This document shows, in pieces, positions 1 through 4,561 of a stretch of DNA of 5,493 nucleotides; position 1 is the stretch's first letter; each line of letters opens with the position of its first letter. The stretch comes from Gammaproteobacteria bacterium. Lineage in GTDB: Bacteria; Pseudomonadota; Gammaproteobacteria; QNFN01. Both the position numbers and the translations under genes were made by a program. The notes under the pieces are model-generated. The model was not told the DNA's origin. It searched no databases and saw nothing but the letters and a program-made list of their open reading frames with translations. Location of the stretch: contig QNFN01000150.1 of the NCBI GenBank assembly GCA_003645555.1, forward strand, positions 1-5,493, read 5' to 3'.

Positions 1-324
1 CTCAAGGGCGTCGGTGCCGGTTTCGGCGGCACTGAGATGGCTGGTGTCGGGCGGTGGTGGTGGCGGTTCGGACTCAACCCCCTCAAGGGCGTCGGTGCCG
101 GTTTCGGCGGCACTGAGATGGCTGGTGTCGGGCGGTGGTGGCGGTGGCTCGGACTCAACCCCCTCGAGGATGTCGGTGCCGGTTTCGGCGGCACTGAGGT
201 GGCTGGTGTCGGGCGGTGGTGGCGGCGGTTCGGACTCAACCCCCTCGAGGACGTCGGTGCCGGTTTCGGCGGCACTGAGGTGGCTGGTGTCGGGCGCGGG
301 TGGTGGTGGTTCCGACTCAGGTGC
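1..324 (-). repeat. 81-bp in-frame tandem repeat, four copies, continuing off the left edge
   Basis: Copies lie at 1-81, 82-162, 163-243 and 244-324, with an exact 81-bp period (27 codons). The three left copies are nearly identical. The fourth is closest to the 5' end of the minus-strand gene; its proline run and final codons have diverged. Differences among the three left copies are almost all at third codon positions of the minus-strand frame (CTT/CTC, CAT/CAC, CCA/CCG, GAA/GAG). The one replacement is an Ala/Ile position, which is Val in the fourth copy. The true copy number is unknown because the array meets the window edge. Confidence 0.95.
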
Positions 325-633
325 CAGCTGGCTGCCGGCCTCGGCAACGGTGGCCCCGCCCTCCTCGCGGTCAGTTTCCACGGCCGCCGTAGCGGCGTCC
401 TGGGAGGAGCGCAGCTGGCACACCAGGCCGGCTTCTGCGAACGCGGCCTGGTAACGTTTCGCGGTGGTCTCGTCGACCCCCTGCTTGATGACTACCTCGC
501 TGCCGGAAAAAAGCTTGTCGACCCGGGCGCGGTCGGTCTTGAACAGTGCGGCCAGATTGACACGCGCCTGCTCCGGGTCGTGCCCCGGCTTGACCGCGCC
601 GTAGAAGAGGATGTCGTACGTTCCATCGCTCAT
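1..633 (-). CDS. Proline-rich 27-residue-repeat protein with small N-terminal domain; C-terminus beyond left edge
   Basis: The frame is open for 211 codons from the ATG at 633 to base 1, with no stop inside the window. The product starts MSDGTYDILFYGAVKPG. Residues 1-75 look like a compact domain (a 'VNLAALFKTD...KLFSGSEVVIKQGVDE...KRYQAAFAEAGLVC' pattern) that I recall from the N-termini of gammaproteobacterial hypothetical proteins, some with added membrane domains; that recollection is not a search result. An Ala/Glu-rich linker (about 76-103) leads into four in-phase 27-residue repeats (104-130, 131-157, 158-184, 185-211) of the form ESEPPPPPPDTSHLSAAE plus a TGTD(A/I/V)LEGV segment. The first repeat has an Ala in its proline run (PPPPAP). 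No signal peptide or membrane segment is visible. A GGGA lies about 8-11 bases before the ATG. The gene follows the NYN gene by 71 bp on the same strand. The repeats look like an extended acidic, proline-rich spacer or binding region. Function is unknown. Confidence 0.8.
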   Translation of the reverse strand, partial: MSDGTYDILFYGAVKPGHDPEQARVNLAALFKTDRARVDKLFSGSEVVIKQGVDETTAKRYQAAFAEAGLVCQLRSSQDAATAAVETDREEGGATVAEAGSQLAPESEPPPPAPDTSHLSAAETGTDVLEGVESEPPPPPPDTSHLSAAETGTDILEGVESEPPPPPPDTSHLSAAETGTDALEGVESEPPPPPPDTSHLSAAETGTDALE

Positions 634-704
634 GCTGGTTTCCCGCCGCACGAATCGTTGTTTCCAGCCTACGCCATAAGCCGCTTTTATCAAGCCGGGC
701 CTGG

Positions 705-1523
705 CTAATCGTCCTGGGCAAAGCTGCGGATGATGTAACCGCCGGACTTGTCATCGGGCTCAAGTTCAAGCAGTTTGCGCGTCTGCATCTCCTCGAGCAG
801 GACGTTAAAGCTGCGGAAACCGTGGGCGCCCTCGCTAAAGCCGGGGTGACGCCGTTTCAGCGCCTGTTTGACCATCGAGCCCCAGATTTTTTCCTCGGCC
901 CCGCGTTCCTCGAACAGCGCTTCGACCGTCTCCAGGACCAGGTCGAGCGCTTCCTGGCGACCCTCGTCCTCCGTCTTGGTCGTGGCGCTCTTGCGACCGC
1001 CCTTCTCCGCCGGCGCCTTGCGGCGACCGCGCCGCTTCTTGCCGGCCTCGCGGACCAGGTCGTCGTAGTAGATGAATTCGTCGCAGTTGGAAGTCAGCAG
1101 GTCGGAGGTCGACTGCCTGACACCGACGCCTATGACCACCTTGTCGTTCTCGCGCAGCTTGCTGACCAGCGGTGAAAAGTCCGAGTCGCCGCTGATGATG
1201 ACGAAGGTGTCGACATGGGCCTTGGTGTAGCAGAGGTCGAGGGCGTCGACGACCATGCGGATGTCGGCCGAGTTCTTGCCCGACTGACGCACGTGCGGGA
1301 TCTCGATCAGCTCGAACGCTGCCTCGTGCATCGGCGCCTTGAACTTTTTGTAGCGCTCCCAGTCGCAGTAGGCTTTCTTGACCACGATGTTGCCCTTGAG
1401 CAGCAGCCGTTCAAGGACGCGGCGGATGTCGAAGGCTGAATACTTGGCGTCCTGGACGCCGAGGGCGACGTTCTCAAAATCGCAGAAGACCGCGAGACTG
1501 CGGGTGGTATGGCTGTCGTTCAT
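705..1523 (-). CDS. NYN-domain (PIN-like) putative ribonuclease with C-terminal OST-HTH/LOTUS domain
   Basis: 272 residues. Residues about 8-155 form a NYN domain, the PIN-like metal-dependent nuclease fold of the LabA/limkain-b1 group. The acidic residues expected at the active site are visible: D15 in FCDFEN, D87 and D93 in NSADIRMVVDAL, and D113/D115 in SGDSDFSPL. A Lys/Arg-rich linker (161-183) leads to a C-terminal OST-HTH/LOTUS domain (about 188-268), recognised by IWGSMVKQALKRRHPGF and GFRSFNVLLEEMQ; LOTUS domains bind RNA. The two-domain plan is complete and of normal length. Inference: a cytoplasmic RNA-processing or RNA-decay factor with unknown target. The ATG at 1523 keeps the first catalytic Asp; the next Met would remove it. 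No good Shine-Dalgarno is visible: GAGG lies 14 bases from the ATG, behind a C-rich stretch. With only 26 bp to the upstream slyD-like gene, translation may be coupled. Confidence 0.9.
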   Translation of the reverse strand: MNDSHTTRSLAVFCDFENVALGVQDAKYSAFDIRRVLERLLLKGNIVVKKAYCDWERYKKFKAPMHEAAFELIEIPHVRQSGKNSADIRMVVDALDLCYTKAHVDTFVIISGDSDFSPLVSKLRENDKVVIGVGVRQSTSDLLTSNCDEFIYYDDLVREAGKKRRGRRKAPAEKGGRKSATTKTEDEGRQEALDLVLETVEALFEERGAEEKIWGSMVKQALKRRHPGFSEGAHGFRSFNVLLEEMQTRKLLELEPDDKSGGYIIRSFAQDD

Positions 1524-1549
1524 GGGGGGTGTGGGAACCTCGTGTGCGG

Positions 1550-2032
1550 CTAGTGTTGGTGACCGCCGGGACCGTGGGCGTGGCCATGCGCCAGCTCTTC
1601 GGCGGTGGCGTCACGGACGTCGAGCACGGTCACCTCGAAGTGCAAGGTGCGGCCCGCCAGCGGATGGTTGGGGTCGATGTCGACATTGAACTTGCCGACC
1701 TTGAGTACTGTTGCCTGGCGTGTGCCGTCGTCGGCCTGGATGGCGACCACATCGCCCGCCCGGGGGCGTTTGCTGCCGAGCAGGCGCTTGATCGGGACAC
1801 GTTGGGCAGCGAGGTCGCGGCGTGGCCCGTAGCCCAGTTCCGGCAACACGGTGATGGCGGCGGCCTCACCAGCCTGTTTGCCGGGCAGGCCCGCTTCGAG
1901 TCCCGGCACCAGGTTGCCGTAGCCATGCAGGTAGGTGACCGGCTCATGGTCATCGGTGCCACCGAGCGGGGTGCCCTCGGCATCGCGCAGGCGATAGTGG
2001 AATGAGACCACCCTATCCTTGTCGATCTGCAC
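1550..2032 (-). CDS. slyD: SlyD-like FKBP-type peptidyl-prolyl cis-trans isomerase
   Basis: 160 residues from a GTG start. The product begins MQIDKDRVVSFHYRLRD, the usual SlyD-family start, followed by the FKBP core with YLHGYGNLVPGLE (34-46) and ELGYGP (65-70). The insert-in-flap chaperone domain is at about 70-125. The core closes with DPNHPLAGRTLHFEV (120-134) and TAEELAHGH. The family catalyses prolyl isomerisation and acts as a cytoplasmic folding chaperone; E. coli SlyD also binds nickel through a long His/Cys tail. Here the tail is short (AHGHAHGPGGHQH, five His, no Cys), so metal binding is possible but reduced. The frame stays open upstream to 2107, but that extension (MQNEWCRCQPRG...) does not resemble the family, and a strong GGGGGAGGG lies 5 bases before the GTG at 2032. 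It appears to be the first gene of the run followed by the NYN gene. It could equally be labelled a generic SlyD-like FKBP. Confidence 0.9.
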   Translation of the reverse strand: MQIDKDRVVSFHYRLRDAEGTPLGGTDDHEPVTYLHGYGNLVPGLEAGLPGKQAGEAAAITVLPELGYGPRRDLAAQRVPIKRLLGSKRPRAGDVVAIQADDGTRQATVLKVGKFNVDIDPNHPLAGRTLHFEVTVLDVRDATAEELAHGHAHGPGGHQH

Positions 2033-2037
2033 GGCTG

Positions 2038-2046
2038 CCCTCCCCC
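2038..2046 (-). promoter_or_regulatory. Ribosome-binding site that fixes the slyD start
   Basis: The minus strand reads GGGGGAGGG, then CAGCC, then GTG at 2032-2030. The purine block and 5-base spacing fit a strong Shine-Dalgarno. It supports the GTG over the start 75 bases further upstream at 2107. Confidence 0.75.
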
Positions 2047-2150
2047 GTTTCCACCGCAGTATGACCGGGCATCCCCGGGGCTGACAACGGCACCATTCGT
2101 TTTGCACAAGCGGTGTGACGTTGCAGGCGTAGAGTCTAAGCGTGGCCTAT

Positions 2151-2333
2151 CTATGACGCTCCGATAATGCAGGCCATGATGCGCTCATCGAGCTTCTGCT
2201 GTACTGGGAACTCGGCAAATGCCTTGAGCACCCGGGGTCCGATATCCGCTTCAGCGGTTTCTTGCCGACCCAGGTCAGCATGGGGCGGCCCTTGGCCTTG
2301 CCAGATTTTTATCTGGTTATTCGATTTGCTCAT
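2151..2333 (-). CDS. Small hypothetical protein, doubtful
   Basis: A 60-codon frame from ATG 2333 to TAG 2151 on the same strand as its neighbours. The product starts MSKSNNQIKIWQGQGPP and ends in a helix-like segment (RVLKAFAEFPVQQKLDERI) with no Cys pair, signal peptide or membrane segment. I do not recognise the family. The composition is plausible for a soluble protein, and the frame fills most of the gap between slyD and the REP pair. The upstream region has only a weak ACGAG. A 6-bp stem-loop (CCAGAT-TTTT-ATCTGG, 2301-2316) lies inside it. It could be a real small protein, a remnant, or chance. Confidence 0.35.
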   Translation of the reverse strand: MSKSNNQIKIWQGQGPPHADLGRQETAEADIGPRVLKAFAEFPVQQKLDERIMACIIGAS

Positions 2334-2376
2334 GGGCTGCTCGTCATGTTTTTGGCAAGTTCATACGCTGTTTTTT

Positions 2377-2422
2377 GTGGGTTGGGCTTCAGCCCGACAT
2401 GTCGGACCGAAGTCCGACCTAC
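2377..2422. repeat. Convergent pair of REP palindromes (BIME-like)
   Basis: Two 22-base units face each other across a 2-base AT spacer. Unit 1 (2377-2398) starts GTGGG and folds as GTTGGGCT/AGCCCGAC with a TC loop. Unit 2, read on the minus strand (2422-2401), starts GTAGG and folds as GTCGGAC/GTCCGAC with a 4-base loop. The units match at 17 of 22 positions. A 5' GTAG-type tetranucleotide before an imperfect hairpin is the signature of REP elements mobilised by REP-associated TnpA (RAYT) proteins. It lies in the gap downstream of the Fic gene, the typical site for such elements, where it can act as an mRNA 3' stabiliser or weak terminator. No RAYT gene is in the window. Confidence 0.75.
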
Positions 2423-2458
2423 ATGAATATTGTGATTATCAGCGTAATCATCGCACTC

Positions 2459-3607
2459 TTAGAGTGAAGTCAGCTCAGTCCCCTCGGCGAGAATCCCGAT
2501 GTAGTCCCGGTAGGTAAAACGGCGATTGCGCCGGCCGTGGCTGGTCTGCGCCAGGATGCCCAGCGTCTCAAATTGCGCGACCAGTCCGTTAGCCTTGTTG
2601 TAGCTGATCTCCAGCGCCTGGCTGATCTCTTTGACGTGTACCACGGGCTGTTGCCGCAGGTAGTGCAGCAGGCGGATCCCCTCTTGCCCGGAGTTGGCGT
2701 CCAGCAGGCGGTCGGTGTGATCCCGGTCGAGTAGCTGCAGCCGCTTGGTGGTGCTCACCACCTGTTGGCTGACGCTGACGATGCCCTCGAGAAAGAAGCG
2801 GACCCAGGCCTCGAAATGGCCGGTGTTTCTCACCTGCATGAGGCGGTCGTAGTACTCCTGCTGGTAGGTCTTGAGGTAGGCGCTGAGGTAGAGCATGGGT
2901 TCGTCCAGCACCCCTCGCCACACCAGGAAGAAGGTGATGAGCAGTCGTCCCAGGCGTCCGTTGCCGTCGTTGAACGGGTGGATGGTCTCGAACTGGTAGT
3001 GGATCAGGGCGCACTGCACCAGGACCGGCAGGTCGTCCTCCACGTAGAGGTATTTCTCCAGGTTGCCGAGGGCGGGGTGCATTGCGTCCACTGGCGGTGG
3101 AATGAAGCGTGCATTACCGATGTTGGTACCGCCGATCCAGTTCTGCCCGGTCCGAAACTCTCCCGGCGTCAGAGTCGGCCGACCGCCACGCACCTGCTGC
3201 ATCAACACACCGTGGATTTCGCGCAGCAACCGTAACGACATCGGAAAGTCGTCCTGCTGCAACCGTTCGAGGCCGTGGCGCATCGCCTTGACGTAGTTGA
3301 CCACCTCACCGACGTCCACGGTGGGGATGTTTTCTTCGTCCGCGCCCAGCACTTCCACCAGCGAGGATTGCGTGCCCTCAATCTGCGACGAAAGCAGCGC
3401 CTCCTTCCGAACGAACATGGCGACCAGGAGCTCGGGGTTGGGTAGTACGCTAGTGATGGTGTTGATGGCGCCCAGAGCGCGGTCCGCCTGGGACAGCAGC
3501 AGGGCCAGGTCACCGTCCAGGCCTACGGGCGGATCCGGAGGCAGGTCGGCCGGGTAAAAGGCCTGGTAGCCGATAAGGGTTTTTTGGAATGTGCCGCTTC
3601 TGCTCAT
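2459..3607 (-). CDS. fic: Class II Fic-domain protein (putative AMPylase) with C-terminal winged-helix-like domain
   Basis: 382 residues from ATG 3607. The N-terminal helical region (about 20-100) contains the self-inhibitory motif SSQIEG (73-78; the Glu is E77), fitting (S/T)xxxE(G/N). It precedes the Fic core, so this is class II. The core has GEFRTGQNWIGG (about 149-160) as the flap and target-docking region and the full catalytic motif HPFNDGNGRLGR (210-221) with the catalytic His first. Fic proteins usually transfer AMP from ATP to target hydroxyls. The C-terminus (about 310-375, VVHVKEISQALEISYNKANGLVAQFETLGIL) resembles a winged helix-turn-helix, as in SoFic-like proteins. No separate antitoxin gene is adjacent, as expected when inhibition is built in. 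The frame stays open to a TTG at 3625, which would add six residues; neither start has a good Shine-Dalgarno, so ATG is preferred. All key residues are present. The target is unknown. Confidence 0.93.
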   Translation of the reverse strand: MSRSGTFQKTLIGYQAFYPADLPPDPPVGLDGDLALLLSQADRALGAINTITSVLPNPELLVAMFVRKEALLSSQIEGTQSSLVEVLGADEENIPTVDVGEVVNYVKAMRHGLERLQQDDFPMSLRLLREIHGVLMQQVRGGRPTLTPGEFRTGQNWIGGTNIGNARFIPPPVDAMHPALGNLEKYLYVEDDLPVLVQCALIHYQFETIHPFNDGNGRLGRLLITFFLVWRGVLDEPMLYLSAYLKTYQQEYYDRLMQVRNTGHFEAWVRFFLEGIVSVSQQVVSTTKRLQLLDRDHTDRLLDANSGQEGIRLLHYLRQQPVVHVKEISQALEISYNKANGLVAQFETLGILAQTSHGRRNRRFTYRDYIGILAEGTELTSL

Positions 3608-3680
3608 GGTGGTCAGCTGAGACAAGTGCTGCTCAAGTTGTTGTATAAACCTACATTAGGAAATATGCGATGTCAGCATA

Positions 3681-3709
3681 CATATATATATCTATTTATG
3701 GAAATACAA
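3681..3709 (-). promoter_or_regulatory. Tentative fic promoter
   Basis: On the minus strand, TTGTAT (3709-3704) is followed by 17 bases and then TATATG (3686-3681), matching the sigma-70 consensus at 3 of 6 and 4 of 6 positions. Transcription would begin near 3674, giving a leader of about 65 bases. AT-rich DNA yields such matches by chance, so this is weak. Confidence 0.25.
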
Positions 3710-3856
3710 TGGGCTTTTTGTAGGGTTTGACTCAGAATGAAGCAATCCCGGTGCGGCACCTCAATCAGGCTTGTAGAACCATCGACGTTACCGCCCTCAT
3801 CTAGCGAAGGGTGATAATGTCATTGATATATATACTGAATCAGTTTGAAGCCCTGC

Positions 3857-3887
3857 CAATTGCTAATTCTTGAGGAGTTAGCAATTG
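3857..3887. repeat. Perfect 10-bp inverted repeat in the AT-rich gap
   Basis: CAATTGCTAA (3857-3866) and TTAGCAATTG (3878-3887) are exact reverse complements separated by 11 bases. A near-copy of the right arm, TTAGCAGTT, begins at 3889, 11 bases after the first TTAGCAATT, so one helical turn separates the two. No T-run follows, which argues against a terminator. It could be a protein-binding site, an RNA hairpin, or a relic of a mobile-element end. Confidence 0.6.
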
Positions 3888-4000
3888 ATTAGCAGTTCAG
3901 CTTATTAGGAGCTGATTTGCCATGGAGCAGTAAGATTATTGCTTTTAGATTTCAACAGGTTACTGTTGTATAGCTTGTTGGTCTGGCACAGCTTGTACGT

Positions 4001-4281
4001 CTACGAGGCGACCTGACCCTGGAGAAACGCCCTGGTCGCCTTCAGCGCGTCGGTTTCCAGCGTGGTGTCGGCAAAGATCACTTGGTAGTGCAGGACATCG
4101 GGGTTGAGTTCCTCCCAGCGCTTGAGGGCGACGACCTTGCGCCCTTCCCGGCTGGTCGGTGCCGCGCCGTTGGCGTGGTGTGCCGGATCGGCCCGCACAT
4201 CAGTACATAGTGGTCATTCCTGATCTCGACGATCAGGTGCTTACGGCCACGGTGTAGACAAAGGATCCTGGGCCGCCACAT
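4001..4281 (-). pseudogene. Frameshifted remnant of an unrecognised gene
   Basis: Two overlapping minus-strand frames look like parts of one gene. The 5' part (ATG 4281) reads MWRPRILCLHRGRKHLIVEI... to about DHYV near 4205. The 3' part reads DVRADPAHHANGAAPTSREG, continues through VVALKRWEELNPDVLHYQ, and ends ...FLQGQVAS at TAG 4001. The 3' frame uses GC-ending codons at roughly 80% of positions, as expected for a coding frame here. An in-frame TGA (about 4214-4216) blocks it upstream, and its first possible start (GTG 4198) has no ribosome-binding site. The 5' frame continues past 4200 as a low-quality Arg/Pro/Thr-rich shadow. A one-base frame change near 4200-4211 would join the two into roughly 92 residues. 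I do not recognise the family. Alternatives are a 65-residue gene from GTG 4198, or a sequencing error. Confidence 0.5.
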
Positions 4282-4310
4282 TTGACATCTCAATAGAGCA
4301 TGGCTATGTT
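4282..4310 (+). promoter_or_regulatory. Sigma-70-like promoter of the copZ-csoR-copA operon
   Basis: A perfect -35 hexamer TTGACA (4282-4287), a 17-base spacer, and a -10 hexamer TATGTT (4305-4310, 4 of 6 consensus). Transcription is predicted to start near 4317, leaving a leader of about 44 bases before copZ. It points away from the minus-strand remnant, which begins at 4281. Confidence 0.7.
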
Positions 4311-4315
4311 GTGCA

Positions 4316-4340
4316 TACCCACCCCTCCCGGGGAGGGATA
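4316..4340. promoter_or_regulatory. Candidate CsoR operator over the transcription start
   Basis: A C-rich then G-rich imperfect palindrome. CCCTCCC (4323-4329) and GGGAGGG (4331-4337) are perfect 7-bp arms around one central G, flanked by TACCC (4316-4320) on the left and ATA on the right. CsoR/RcnR-family operators are typically TA-flanked C-tract/G-tract palindromes. This one sits directly downstream of the -10 box and upstream of an operon that encodes a CsoR protein. The placement would block initiation until copper binds. The assignment is inference from pattern and context. Confidence 0.6.
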
Positions 4341-4360
4341 GAGAAGATCAGGAGAGGGCG

Positions 4361-4561
4361 ATGATCAAGCTGAAAGTAACGGGTATGACCTGCGGTCACT
4401 GCGAGAATGCGGTGCGCATGGCGCTGGCGGCGGTCGCGGGTGTGACCGAAGTGGTTACGGTCGATCGCAACCGCGAGGTGGTGGAGGTCGAGGGCGCGGC
4501 CGAGGTCGCCACGTTGATTGCCGTCGTGGTCGAAGAGGGTTACACCGCGGAGGCGGCGTGA
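4361..4561 (+). CDS. copZ: CopZ-like copper chaperone (single HMA domain)
   Basis: 66 residues, one heavy-metal-associated domain and nothing else, the normal size for CopZ. The metal-binding motif is GMTCGHC (C11 and C14), and a Tyr (Y61) occupies the loop near the C-terminus as in Cu(I) chaperones. In this family the two Cys bind Cu(I) in the cytoplasm and hand it to the exporting ATPase or to the repressor. GGAGAG lies 4 bases before the ATG. It is the first gene of the operon; its TGA overlaps the GTG start of csoR. MerP-like proteins share the fold, but there is no signal peptide and the neighbours are copper genes. Confidence 0.9.
   Translation: MIKLKVTGMTCGHCENAVRMALAAVAGVTEVVTVDRNREVVEVEGAAEVATLIAVVVEEGYTAEAA

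Larger units (their letters stand above)
3608..4000. other. AT-rich intergenic region upstream of fic
   Basis: A 393-bp stretch with no convincing gene on either strand and much lower GC than its surroundings: bases 3661-3720 hold only 17 G/C of 60. It contains an alternating TA run (about 3681-3690), a short TATGC/GCATA inverted repeat (3664-3680), the 10-bp inverted repeat at 3857-3887, and a CAACAG-GTTA-CTGTTG stem (3953-3968) without a T-run. An AGGAG (3907-3911) precedes an ATG at 3922 that opens a three-codon frame only. It must carry the fic promoter and probably control sites, and may be acquired DNA. Confidence 0.7.

Noticed and set aside
1..324. CRISPR-like array
   Set aside because: The 81-bp units are contiguous and coding with no unique spacers between repeats.
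14..454. Plus-strand open frame encoding Gly-rich repeats (VSGGGGGGSDSTPSR type)
   Set aside because: It is the antisense of the minus-strand repeat gene. It shares wobble positions with that gene, so its repeat pattern is automatic, and its non-repeat part has no recognisable domain.
691..706. GCC/GGC-rich palindrome near the end of the NYN gene as terminator
   Set aside because: The stem is imperfect and no T-run follows on either strand.
37..708. Long plus-strand frame through the repeats
   Set aside because: A Trp/Gly-rich translation opposite a minus-strand gene with a good N-terminal domain; high GC keeps the antisense frames open.
822..1175. Plus-strand frame inside the NYN gene
   Set aside because: Antisense shadow of a gene with intact catalytic motifs.
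1630..2109. Second minus-strand frame overlapping slyD
   Set aside because: Ser/Arg/Thr-rich shadow; the FKBP motifs are all in the other frame.
2301..2316. CCAGAT-TTTT-ATCTGG hairpin as terminator
   Set aside because: Only six base pairs, low GC, no adequate T-run after it, and it lies inside a possible reading frame.
2433..2466. TGATTA/TAATCA stem and CACTCT-T-AGAGTG palindrome at the fic stop as a terminator
   Set aside because: Both stems are six base pairs without a T-run on the minus strand; the REP pair is a better 3'-end structure.
2765..3235. Plus-strand 156-codon frame inside fic
   Set aside because: It overlaps the Fic catalytic motif region on the opposite strand and has no domain of its own.
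3922..3933. ATG GAG CAG TAA after AGGAG as a leader peptide
   Set aside because: Three codons on the plus strand with no downstream gene on that strand to regulate nearby.
3953..3968. CAACAG-GTTA-CTGTTG stem-loop as terminator of the 4001-4281 remnant
   Set aside because: Short stem with no T-run on the minus strand.
3608..4000. tRNA or other structured RNA gene in the AT-rich gap
   Set aside because: No cloverleaf, CCA end or conserved RNA motif could be traced by eye.
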